Assembly: GCA_031216915.1 (NCBI GenBank)
Contig: CM062289.1
Coordinates: 445,990,910-446,054,909, forward strand
DNA from: Pictodentalium vernedei
Taxonomy: Eukaryota > Mollusca > Scaphopoda > Dentaliida > Dentaliidae
Length of the DNA stretch: 64,000 bases
Direction: 5' to 3'
The notes below the pieces were generated by a model that searched no databases, was not told where the DNA came from, and saw only the letters and a list, made by a program, of their open reading frames with translations. This document shows positions 23,793 through 33,840 of this stretch, in pieces; the first letter of the stretch is position 1, and each line of letters starts with the position of its first letter. The translations under genes and the position numbers were made by a program.

Positions 23793-24413
23793 CTGGAATA
23801 ATAAAATAAAAATACCTTGTCGTTACAATTTGTGTGAAATTAACTTTATCACTTACTAGCAGGCCTATCAAGGGAGATAATCAAAGCTTGGATTTCCAAG
23901 TGAACATGAGGTAAGTCACAGAATCACACACTCCCCATTTCTGAAACAGGAAAAATGGATCCTCTAATATTAAATTGTTTATCAATATAACAAAAGTTAT
24001 TACAGTTAGGCCCCACAAAGTAGATCTGTTTCTCACACCATTTTTTATAAAATTGCATTCGGGCGAGCATTTATTTTATTTTTTTATTTTTGGTAATTAT
24101 TTCTTTAGAGGACCTGTGAGGGGTCACATGGTATGGTTATGTTGAATTTGTTTGAATTTTTTTCTATTGTGCAGTGTGTATGTAATGTGGCGGATTTAGC
24201 CTATGCATTAGGTAAGGCTTAATCGCTGGTTAGGTGAAACTGATATGCGCTGTTGTCTACTCGCAAAAAGTAAAAATTGCAGGTACAATGGTGCACAGGA
24301 GTGACAGCTCCGCTAAAATCAAAAGACTGGACTGATCAACCAACAGACAGACAATCCGATCGACATTGCAATCTAGAGGAACGGCTTGTTGCAGCTAAAA
24401 ATAATGCACTCAC
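23793..24413. other. intron with family K, family A and HINE-4 remnants
   Basis: From left: a family K scrap (24,003-24,110, 'aggccccacaaagtagatctg'), the right half of a family A MITE (24,105-24,222, 'gaggggtcacatggtatgg' to 'gcattaggtaaggctt'), and a HINE-4 3' end (about 24,270-24,401). The HINE-4 end 'gcagctaaaaa' stops 12 bases from the donor of the next exon. Confidence 0.6.
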
Positions 24414-24858
24414 ATTTCTTTTTTATCACTGGAAGTTTTTCTCTTCATGTGCTGAATATTTGCATCACTATTTGGATGAACATTACTTGTCACTGTTGAT
24501 TTTCGAGGAACAGTTTCTGACAAGCTTTTCACACTTGTGGATGTGTCAATTAGATTGTCTATAAAACTGGAAGAACTTTTTGTCACAACAGGTGAACTTA
24601 AACTGAAAGAACTTTTTTCCACAGCTGGTGGAGTAATGGTTTTCTTTTTACTGCTTTCCCGCTCCCTCTGTTGAACAACTGCTGACCATCGATTAGATGA
24701 ACTTGGCTTTGTTGATACCCTCGATCCAGGTAAATCTGTAGTAGTTTCTATGGAAAGAACTTCTACGGGATTAACAGCTGCAAATGTCTTTACATTCAAT
24801 GTTGGTTTAACAATCTGCTGTGGCTTATCTGCAGACTGCAGTTCTTGATTTGATGATG
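24414..24858 (-). CDS. ZC3H11A: ZC3H11A-like gene, long Ser/Lys-rich exon
   Basis: The largest exon in the window: 445 bp, entry phase 1, exit phase 2. The acceptor is TTTTTAG and the donor GTGAGTGC. It encodes about 148 residues rich in Ser, Thr, Val and Lys with no folded domain I recognise, including basic clusters (ERESSKKKT, MKRKTSSDKKE). Vertebrate ZC3H11A has a comparable long, low-complexity, Lys/Ser/Pro-rich section between its repeated modules and its acidic tail, so position and composition agree. The apparent upstream methionines of this frame are intronic. The region is likely disordered, with possible nuclear-localisation clusters (inference). Confidence 0.88.
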
Positions 24859-27242
24859 CTAAAAATAAAATTGCCATAATTAATAGAGCTGCCATGACTA
24901 TCAATTTTCAGTCGACTAATCACCACCATTAATCAATGGTTAGTCGATTAATAGTTGTTTCCCATAAATTCAACAATCTTTAATATACTTACACATTTAA
25001 AATGATGTACAATCGTTTAATGGAAACACCAAAATATCCCCAACTGATTTGTAGAATTTAAACAGGAGAACCTTTGTGTGAATGTTTCATTTCTATAATT
25101 AATTTCCCGAAATTTCAAACATAAACGTCCATTTCTACACAGGAAGGTTGGTACTAAAAGTGAACTGACAGTTGTGACAAGTTGACAGCTTTCTCACTTT
25201 TGCGGTTCGGATTGTCCCAATGAGGGTTGGTCGAATGTACAAGACTTAAGAATGTTCTGTTTACTCTGCAGGTTGCAATACTTCCCAAATCGTGAATCAT
25301 TTTAAACTGTTCTGAACAAATGAAAATGAACAGAATGAAGAGACTTACCCGACTCAATGACGTGACGTCATTCAGCATGTTGATTATGAAGTGAAAACAA
25401 TGTGCAATCATCAAATAAAATGCAGTAGTTAGATCTCAAATTGAAATTGACAATGCTGGGAACTTTCTCCGGCTACAGTAAGGAACAGGGATTGATAAAA
25501 TGGCAAGGCTCGGTGTTTTTAAAATTCAGGACCTCTAGCATAGAAGTCCAACAATCTACCACGGAGCCACCGCGCTCCCAAATCCCTTCATAAATACGGC
25601 CTGTTGACTGTGCTAAAGGTTTTCGGGCTTTGGGCTTGTGTAGCCATAAAGGTTGACCGATCGTAACCAAAAGGGGGACGTCCTCATCTCGACATTATAC
25701 TGAGTCATCCTACCACATTACAATGAAATCCCTTCATAAATATGCCCTGTAGTCTATGCCAATGTTTTTGGGGTTTTGGGCTCGGGCAGGCATCATAGTT
25801 GAATGATTGCGACCAAAAGGGGACGTTCTCACCTGGGCATTATCTGGAGTCACAATCCGGGCCCCCGTAGCCATCACAGTTGACTAATCACGACCAAAAG
25901 GGGACGTTATCATCTAGACATTATACGGAGTCAACCTACCAAGTTACAATGAAATCCCTTCATAAATACGACCTATAGACTATGCTAAAGGTTTTCGGCT
26001 CGGGCACCCATCACAGTTGAATGATCGTGACCAAAAGGGGACGTTCTTATTTGGGCATTATCTGGAGCCATCCTACCAAGTTACAATGAAATCCCTTCAT
26101 AAATATGACTTGTAGACTGTGCTAAAGGTTTCCGGGCTTCTGGGCCCCTGTAGCCGTCACAGTTGACCAATCGCGACCAAAAGGGGACGTGATCATCTAG
26201 ACATTATATGGAGTCAACCTACCAAATTACAATGAAATCCCTCCATAAATACGACCTACAGACTAAGCTGAAGGTTTTCGGGTTTAGGGCTTGAGCAGCC
26301 ATTACGGCTGAATGATCGCGACCAAAAGGGGAGTTCTCATCTAGACATTATTTGTAGCCATCCTACCAAGTTACAATGAAATCCCTTCATAAATATGACC
26401 TGTAGACTGTGCTAAAGGTTTTGGGGCTTCGGGCCCCTGTTGCCATCACAGTTGACCAATCACGACCAAAAGGGGATGTTCTCATCTAGACATTATATGA
26501 AGTCAACCTACCAAGTTACAATGAAATCCCTCCATAAATATGACCTGTAGACTGTGCTAAAGGTTTTAGGGTTTTGGGTTCCGGCAGTCGTCACGGTTGA
26601 CAGATCGCGACAAAATGGGTAAGTTCTCATCTAGACATCAAAAAAGAGTCATCCTACCAAGTTACAATGAAATTCCTCCATATTAAATATGACCTGCAGA
26701 CTGTGCTATAAGTTTTTGGGTTTTGGGCTTGGGCAGCCATCACGGTTGACAGATCATGACCAAAAGGGAACGTTCTCATCTAGATATTATACAGAGGCAT
26801 CCCCTATGAAGTTACAATGAAATTCCTTCATAAATACGACCTATGTCAAGTTAAGCTAAAAATGAAACAAGCCAAGACCAATACTGAGTGTGGACCTGCG
26901 TCGCTGCATGCAATTGATTATAGAGATAAACAGACTTCAAAGTATCGGCAAACAGGAAGTGGCTGCACGGCAGATCTGAAAATTAGATACACGATACAAT
27001 TCATTATGAAGCAGCAGACCAAATATAAAACCATTCCCTTTCATAGAAGCCAAGAAATCTTTGACGGAAGAAGTGTTTCGGACGGACTGACGGATAGATG
27101 TACGGAGTCGAGCGGTTACTAGACCTGCTCTGCCGCTGGCGATGCAGGTAAAAAAAATGAAAATTAATTGGGGATTTTTGTGAATAGACCTGGCTGGTTT
27201 TGGCCTTTATGTTGGGTCAAGGGTTAAAATATTTCAACTTAC
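24859..27242 (+). repeat. intron with HINE-3 tandem array (about 145-bp monomers)
   Basis: Bases 25,510-25,580 are a truncated SINE-1 tRNA-like head ('aggacctctagcatagaag', 'ggagccaccgcgctccc'). It abuts an array of about eight monomers running to 26,864, marked by 'ttacaatgaaatcccttcat' near 25,718, 25,945, 26,081, 26,227, 26,371, 26,516, 26,662 and 26,812. The usual spacing is 136-150 bp; one unit is disrupted. The array ends 'gtcaagttaagctaaaaatg', matching the AGCTAAAAA ends of related elements. Bases 24,900-25,470 and 26,865-27,242 hold nothing clear. Confidence 0.75.
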
Positions 27243-27369
27243 CAAATGTATCAAAGTCATATACAACAGGTTTTGACCTTTCTTTCCTCTGTTTCTGCTC
27301 CTCCAGCTTTCGTCTCTTCTCAGCCATGATTTCTGAATATGATTTTATACCCGACAAGTCAGCTGTACT
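27243..27369 (-). CDS. ZC3H11A: ZC3H11A-like gene, exon with 'IKSYSEIMAEK' module
   Basis: The acceptor is TTACTTACAG and the donor GTAAGT. It enters in phase 0 and exits in phase 1, and codes STADLSGIKSYSEIMAEKRR followed by a Lys/Glu/Gln helix and KPVVYDFDTF. Vertebrate ZC3H11A has the close equivalent I-K-T-F-S-E-V-L-A-E-K-K-H-R in its middle section, which makes this one of the most diagnostic exons. The charged run after the module is likely a helix. Entry in phase 0 matches exactly the phase-0 exit of the preceding exon at 29,468. Confidence 0.93.
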
Positions 27370-27486
27370 CTGTAAGTAAAACCAATTCACAATGTTGATT
27401 ACTACATCATAAAATTATTTTCCATCCAAAAGAAGAAAAAAAAGATCCACAATAGCAGATGTATTTACTTTTTTATCAGTTTTAAA

Positions 27487-27734
27487 GCCAGAAAATAAGC
27501 AGAATGTCATCTGCAAAATGAGGTCCCCAGAGGGAGAATTTATTGATGCTGCCCTGCACAGCAGGGTAGCATCAATAAATTTACCCTCTGTGAACCTCAA
27601 TCTGAATCAGGGTCTCAAAACTAAACAGAAAGAGGTACCCAGAGGATAAATTGACCCACTGCATGTGATAGCATCATCAAATTCACCCTCTGGGGACCTC
27701 ATTCTGCAAATGTTGGACTGCTTATTTTCAGGCC
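27487..27734. mobile_element. Family F hAT-like MITE, copy 1
   Basis: The ends carry GAAAATAAGCAG and its complement, followed inward by 'ctgcaaaatgaggtccccag'. The left half contains a perfect hairpin of 'gatgctaccctg' words. Same structure as 44,533-44,784, where the 8-bp target duplication is visible. Confidence 0.7.
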
Positions 27735-28198
27735 TGTTTGTTAGTTTCAGCATCTGCAGCTATATCAAAACCACAACTGAAGAATGAAGTTTTACGGGTG
27801 GCAGAAGCCAAAGTACCAGGAGAGAACCAATGAGCAATGGCAAGCAACTGTCAGACTCCCCAAAGTACTAACTCTGCACAAGCAGGGTTTGCTGCTTTCG
27901 TTGGAAGGCAAGTGCACCATGGACGTGAAGTATGCCTTATTACACAACGCCACTGTTCCCCCAAATGGGCAATCAGGATGAAGTTCCTTGCCCAAGGACA
28001 CAATGCAGTTACCCCTGGTTGGGATCAAACCATGGACCTTTCGGTTTGAAGTCCAATACTGTAACCACTAAGCCACCACATTCCCATGAATCGCCTTGAA
28101 CAAAATATTTTATCTTCTTGAGAACAGAAAGCACCTCAAGCAAACATGACACCTTTTAATGATGGTATAGGATTTTTCAATTGGGCCCAACTTGTGCA

Positions 28199-28447
28199 GG
28201 CCAGAAAATAAGCAGTCTGACATTTGCAGAATGAGGTCCCCAGAGGGGTGAATTTGATGATGCTATCCTATACAATGGGCCAATTTATTCTCTGGGTACC
28301 TTTTTCTGTTTAGCTATGAAACCCTGATTCAGATTGAGGCTCACAGAGGGTAAATTTAGTGATGCTACCCTGCTGTGCAGGGTAGCATCACTAAATTCAC
28401 CCTCTGGGGACCTCATTTTGCAGATGTCAGTCTGGTTATTTTCTGGC
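28199..28447. mobile_element. Family F hAT-like MITE, copy 2
   Basis: The inverted copy of the same element design: CCAGAAAATAAGCAG at the left, TTATTTTCTGG at the right, with the long hairpin now in the right half. Copies 1 and 2 lie 460 bp apart in opposite orientation within one intron. Confidence 0.7.
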
Positions 28448-29256
28448 TTGAACTTGTGGATAAATATGAAGCTTTTTTTTACCGATGTAAATTATTAGTC
28501 AGGTTTGGGAGGATTCATGGAATTTTTTGACAACGCTCATCAGGTTGGTCTGTAGGAATTAATTTTATATTTTCTTCTTTTTTATATACATTCCGTGCTT
28601 GAGAATTGTGTGCCAAGGCTGAGATATTCTTAGTGGGAATGCACACTTCTCCGCCCAGTAGCAGACTCAACCGGGTGGGCTGTGAGCAGGATAGTCCTTC
28701 AAGTCCTCGTATTGACTGGCCGTGATACTTTCTTTCCACCCCCCACCCCACTACCTGCAGGCAGAGATTGGAATATTGAGGGAATTTGTGCTGTAAACAT
28801 GACATAGCCTGGATCGTATGCTTCGCTCATTAATGATGACATTTCATTTCTGGTGAGGACCAGATATAGATGGATGCTGGGGTATAATGGGACCCTATTA
28901 TTGTTTTGAGTGGCGCAATTGTGCAAGACTTCCTCATTGGAGAATGTCTTGTAGCACTGGCTTCACCCGAAACCTTACAAGGCACCACTTGTGGAGTGAA
29001 TTAAATGGGGTGGGGTTAGTGGGGTCTGTTACAATAGCCAAAGTCTGCAGTTAAGCACTCAGTTCTGAAGTAGGCAATATGGAAAGGGGATGTAAAGTAG
29101 CACACATCAGTCCCATATCTTTCATTTCAATCTCTTGGAAAGTACAAACAAAATCAGAATATCTTCAAATTTATTTTGTTGTTGCAAAACAAAGGGATTT
29201 CATTACTGATAATATATTCATATACATGTATGTAATTTTTACCTTAGGTATTTTCA

Positions 29257-29453
29257 GGCATTTATTCTATTATATCTTGTTTGACAGAGCTCTATGAGCT
29301 CTGTCAAACAAGATATAATAGAATAAATGCTCAGTTTACATCAAGAACACAAGAAAACACAAGAAACTGACCAAATCCCTGTTAATTGTATACTCCTGTT
29401 AATTGAATAATTTTCACTGGCAAAATGGATATTCAACTAAGAGGATTCTACTG
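29257..29453. mobile_element. Family B MITE, left-truncated
   Basis: It starts inside the element at 'gcatttattctattatatct' and runs through the central hairpin to the intact right end 'gaggattctactg', followed by TA. About 26-30 bp of host sequence, including the end of the 29,468 exon and its donor, are repeated on the left side (29,231-29,256). Confidence 0.75.
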
Positions 29454-29467
29454 TATGTATTTTTTAC

Positions 29468-29592
29468 CTTAGTTATTTTCACTTTGGAGCTTTTCACATT
29501 ACTCACTGGCTTGTATTCTTCGAGCGGTTCAATGATCATTCTTTCTTGTTCCACTGGTGAGCTTCTGTTATCTGTAGTATCTGGATCATTTT
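29468..29592 (-). CDS. ZC3H11A: ZC3H11A-like gene, 125-bp exon hemmed in by transposons
   Basis: The acceptor is TTTGATTTCTTCAG and the donor AAG|GTAAAA. It enters in phase 1 and exits in phase 0, coding about 41 residues (ENDPDTTDNRSSPVEQERMI and onward to KVKITK), polar with a Lys-rich end. It has no recognised module; it bridges the 36.98-kb and 27.24-kb module exons. A SINE lies 16 nt upstream of its first base, and a MITE lies 12 nt past the donor. The phase fits both neighbours, so it is most likely still used. Confidence 0.85.
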
Positions 29593-29608
29593 CTGAAGAA
29601 ATCAAAGT

Positions 29609-29964
29609 TATTTATTTAATGATGTTTAAGGTCACATATTTATGCACAATGGCTAATCATGGCCGTGGCAGTTTTACGGGTGGAGGAAGCCGGAGTACCC
29701 GGAGAGAACCACTGAGCAACGACGAGCAGCTGCCAGCTCCCCAACATCGTAACTCCAGCTCAGGCAGGGTTAGATTGGTTGGAGACATGCGTACCATCGA
29801 CGGGCAGTACGCCTTAGTACACAGCGTCATCGTGCCCTCACGCGGGCAATGGAGATGAAGTGTCTTGCCCAAGGACACAACGCGGTTGCCGCAGGTGGGA
29901 TTCGAACCGAGGACCTCTCGGCTTGCAGCCTGCACCTCTACCTACTGAGCCACCGCGCTCCCGA
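29609..29964 (-). mobile_element. SINE-1, complete copy beside a splice acceptor
   Basis: On the minus strand the copy has box A and box B (GGTTCGAATCC), the TTGGGCAAGACACTTCA domain and the usual body, ending in AAATAAATAA. The target duplication GAAGAAATCAAAGT is present at 29,595-29,608 and 29,965-29,978. That duplicated sequence is the pyrimidine tract of the downstream exon when read on the minus strand. Confidence 0.93.
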
Positions 29965-29984
29965 AGAAATCAAAGTAATGCCCT

Positions 29985-30915
29985 TATATACATTAATTGC
30001 TCATTAGGCCACACCTTCCGTTTCTTAGGCCACTTTTTGTAAAATTGCATGCAGGTGAGCAGTTTTTTATTTTATTTGTTATTTCTGTAATTATTTCTTT
30101 GCCATCACAAGTTCATGTTCTTGGTTTGTTTTATGTTTTAGGCCTCATAATCTACAGAACAGCATGGGTGGTGGAGTATTTTGTCCCTTGAGAGCAAGAA
30201 GGCTTTGCAATGCTAAAGCATTGCAAAGCCTTCCTGCACTCCAGGGACAAATTTATAAATTTTTTTAACTTGACTAAAATATCAGACATAAACCATTTAA
30301 ATTTTATTTTTTTAAAGTTTACATTGGTTATAAAAAGAGAGCATGCGGCAACCAAAAGGACCATGCAGGAGACCCTGAGAAACAGATTTTTAATTTTTTA
30401 GGCCTTAACTTATGACTTTATTATAGCAGTCATGTATTTTCCATTAACCCTTTAACCAACGAATCGCCCGCATCCACCCACGTAATATGCAAATTCAGCA
30501 GCTGAAAAAATAGTTTTTTTCGAAAATTTTCAACAAAATCGTCTGTGTTCGGTAAAGGGTTAGATACTTTTCAGTTATTTCAATATTAACCTTTGACTAC
30601 TGATGTCGAAACAGCGAAATTTCAAACTGCAAGTTTTACTTACAATGCAAATAGGAAATTAAATGTTTCAGTGCTAGAAGCCACTTTCATATCTCTATTG
30701 AAAAGTGCTTGAAGCCACTTAGTGGCTTTACACTGTATGTATTCGCTTGATGTTTGTTTGGTGGTAGAAATGTTTTCATATAAAATTGTTTGGTTGCAAT
30801 TTATTGGAGAGTGTCTACTGGCATTCTACAATAAATTGCAAGAAAACAAGTATTTATGAACAAAATCTGCTTAACTAAGCCACCTTTTGCTGGTAGCAGG
30901 TTATCTTTGAATAGA
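29985..30915. other. intron with families K, A and H
   Basis: Family K (29,985-30,410) has a central hairpin 'aaggctttgcaatgc' and AGGCC words at its ends; a sister lies at 47,101-47,440. Family A copy 6 (30,448-30,559) is a deletion form. Family H (30,590-30,915) has the hairpin CAATTTATTGGAGAGTG. Confidence 0.6.
30448..30559. mobile_element. Family A MITE, copy 6, core deleted
   Basis: TTAA at 30,444-30,447 and a mutated TTAG at 30,560-30,563. The ends are CCCTTTAACCAACG and, reversed, CCCTTTACCGAACA. Only 112 bp remain and the central palindrome is gone. Confidence 0.8.
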
Positions 30916-31604
30916 AATACTGTATTTACTCTATGTACTGGGACAGCTAAAAATAAATATTTTCACAGATGTCCCACATCTTAAACAAGAGGCCCCACGT
31001 GGCCTTAATCGCTCACCTGACAAAGTGACTCTAAGAAGTATTTTAGGTCACCTTCACCATGTCATGCCTCATCAACATTAACTGGTTGAGTGATAGATTT
31101 TGTTTGAAGTTCAACATTTGTTACCTAAAATTAGTTTTATTTAAAATCATTGGTGTGTGGCCAATCTCCAATGATTTTTAATAAAGCAAATTTATCTCTG
31201 CAGACAAACTGGTTTAGCATGAAGCACAAACAAGGAATGTGAAGAGATAGCCTTGGACATCTCTCCCCAACTGTGGATATCTTCCATGTGCTACATGTAT
31301 ATATTTGCATGCAAGAAAACAAAAATTTTCACAAATTTTATTTTTTTTTATCATCATTGGAACAAGCTCAAACAGCTTATTCCAATAGGGGTATGGGAAG
31401 ATCAGGTATATTTTTGAGACAGAAATGTGAATATATAAATAATGGTGTTTTTTGTGAATGATGCTGGAGAATTTTGCGTAAAGATATGGTAAATGGTTTG
31501 TTCTAGATACAGAATGATGCAAAAGTATTTAAATTTGATTAGGCAAGTTGTTCCTATAATGCATTTAAAAATTGAAGTAACTGTTTTTTTGCTGACGAAC
31601 TTTT

Positions 31605-31683
31605 AGGTGTGTGTGTCTGTGTTTGTGTGTGTGTGTGTGTGTTTGTGTGTGTGTGTTTGTGGGGGGGGGGGGGGGGGGGGGGG
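31605..31683 (+). repeat. GT microsatellite ending in a 23-G run
   Basis: An interrupted (GT)n tract leads into 23 consecutive G (31,661-31,683). It lies in the 5' flank of the pearl-like element. Confidence 0.95.
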
Positions 31684-32410
31684 TAAGAGTGTTCTTGCAA
31701 ACAAAATTCCTGAAGAAATGGAAAATTTTATTTTTTGTGTGAAAGACATAGTGCGTGAATGTTGATTGGAACAAGCTTAGAGAGCTCATTTTAATGTGAA
31801 GTCATAAAGCTGTGTTTTACGTACGAAATTCTGGAATAACTAAAAAAATTGCTTTTTTGACTCAAAAAGCATGGTGTGCGACCTCTCATTGGAATGAGCT
31901 CAAAAAGCTCATTCCAATGGGGTATTTACAAGCGATAAGTACATGTATGTTTAAGAGACAAAAATTAAAATTTGAATAGCGATTTTTGCGAAGAATGCTG
32001 ACAAGTTTTGGCAGTTATGCTGGTAAAAAGGTAAGATATGCAAAGTGGTTGTTTTTTAGAGGCGACATTTAATTAAGGGGAATTAACCCTTGATTACTGA
32101 GGTAACTTCTAAAAGTACTGAAATTTCATGAAGCAATGTGAATAACAGACAACAGTTGCCTAAAAATTTCATGAATAACTAAAATTTTTATTCCTTTGTC
32201 TCGAAAACATGGCATATGACCTTTGTTGGAATGAGCTGAATGCGTGTGTTCCAATGAGGGGTCATAAAATTTGAACGAAGATTTGTGTGAATAATGCATT
32301 AGTACTGCTAGATTTGGGTAAACGGTTCACCCTGGATACCACCCCTTCTATAGTAGATCTTTTCTGCAAATTTTGTCTAAGATTCTATCAACTTTACAAA
32401 TAAATACGTT

Positions 32411-33840
32411 CATGAATCACAATCAGATCCACCCTACAATGTTGCATACCAAATATCAAAAGATTCTGCCTGCTGGATCTGGAGAAGAAGATTTTTTAAG
32501 AAATATGCCTGAAACGCACTAAGTTCAAATTTGGGCTCCTATACTGAGCCCAAATATAAACCCAGGGGGCCGATTTGAACAAACTTGAATCAGATCCACC
32601 CCACAATGTTGCTTACCAAATATGAAAAGATTCTGCCTGCTGGATCTGGAGAAGAAGATTTTTTAAGAAATTTGCATGAAATGCACTAAGTTCAAATTCG
32701 AGCTTCTATAGTGAGCCCAAATATGAATCTAGGAAGCCGATTTGAACAAACTTGAATCAGATCCACCCCACAATGTTGCATACCAAATATCAAAAGATTC
32801 TGCCTTCTGGATCTGGAGAAGAAGATTTTTTAAGAAATTTGCCTAAATGCACTAAGTTCGAAATCGGGCTCCTATACTGAGCCCAAATATGAACCCAGGG
32901 GGCCGATTTGAACAAACTTGAATCAGATCCACCCTACAATGTTGCATACCAAATATCAAAAGATTCTGCCTGCTGGATCTGGAGAAGAAGATTTTTCAAG
33001 AAATTTGCCTGAAATGCACTAAGTTCGAAATCAGGCTCCTATACTGAGCCCAAATATGAATCCAGGGGGCCGATTTGAACAATCTTGAATCAGATCCACA
33101 CCACAATGTTGCTTACCAAATATGAAAACATTCTGCCTGCTGGATCTGGAGAAGAAGATTTTTGAAGAAATTTGCCTGAAATGCACTAAGTTTGAATTCG
33201 GGCTTCTATAGTAAGCCCAAATATGTATCCAGGGGGCCGATTTGAACAAACTTGAATCAGATCTACCCCGCAACATTGCATACCAAATATCAAAAGATTC
33301 TGCCTGCTGGATCTGGAGAAGAAGATTTTTTAAGAAATTTGCCTGAAATGCACTAAGTTCGAATTCGAGCTCCTATAGTGAGCCCAAATATGAATCTAGG
33401 GAGCCGATTTGAACAAACTTGAATCAGATCCACCCTACAATGTTGCATACCAAATATCAAAAGATTCTGCCTGCTGGATCTGGAGAAGAAGATTTTCAAA
33501 GAAATTTGCCTGAAATGCAGTAAGTTCAAATTTGGGCTCCTATACTGAACCCAAATATAAACCCAGGGGGCCGATTTGAACAAACTTGAATCAGATCCAC
33601 CCCACAATGTTGCATACCAAATATCAAAAGATTCTGCCTGCTGGATCTGGAGAAGAAGATTTTTTAAGAAATTTGCCTGAAATGCACTAAGTTCGAAATC
33701 GGGCTCCTATACTGAGCCCAAATATGAACCCAGGGGGCCGATTTGAACAAACTTGAATCAGATCCACCCTACAATGTTGCATACCAAATATGAAAAGATT
33801 CTGCCTGCTGGATCTGGAGAAGAAGATTTTTTAATGTTTT
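32411..33840 (+). repeat. nine-copy 167-bp tandem array
   Basis: The marker word 'gttgcataccaaatat' (or a one-base variant) starts at 32,441, 32,608, 32,775, 32,941, 33,108, 33,275, 33,442, 33,609 and 33,776. The spacing is 167 each time except one 166. Monomers differ by scattered substitutions only. Frames across it are open by periodicity, not because they encode proteins. Confidence 0.97.

Larger units (their letters stand above)
27370..29467. other. intron with two hAT-like MITEs, SINE-1 and a MITE-B remnant
   Basis: Family F elements lie at 27,487-27,734 and 28,199-28,447 (ends GCCAGAAAATAAGCAG and relatives, long inner repeats 'gaggtccccagaggg'). A minus-strand SINE-1 with a decayed tRNA-like head lies at 27,780-28,085. 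Bases 28,450-29,230 hold nothing recognised. A left-truncated family B MITE lies at 29,257-29,453 and is described separately. Confidence 0.65.

Noticed and set aside
24859..24904. N-terminal methionines and a hydrophobic start for the 445-bp exon frame
   Set aside because: The hydrophobic residues come from intron sequence upstream of a good acceptor (TTTTTAG); phase with the previous exon fits the shorter exon.
32411..33840. CRISPR-like repeat array
   Set aside because: Unit of 167 bp is repeated throughout with no separate spacers, and the sequence is eukaryotic.
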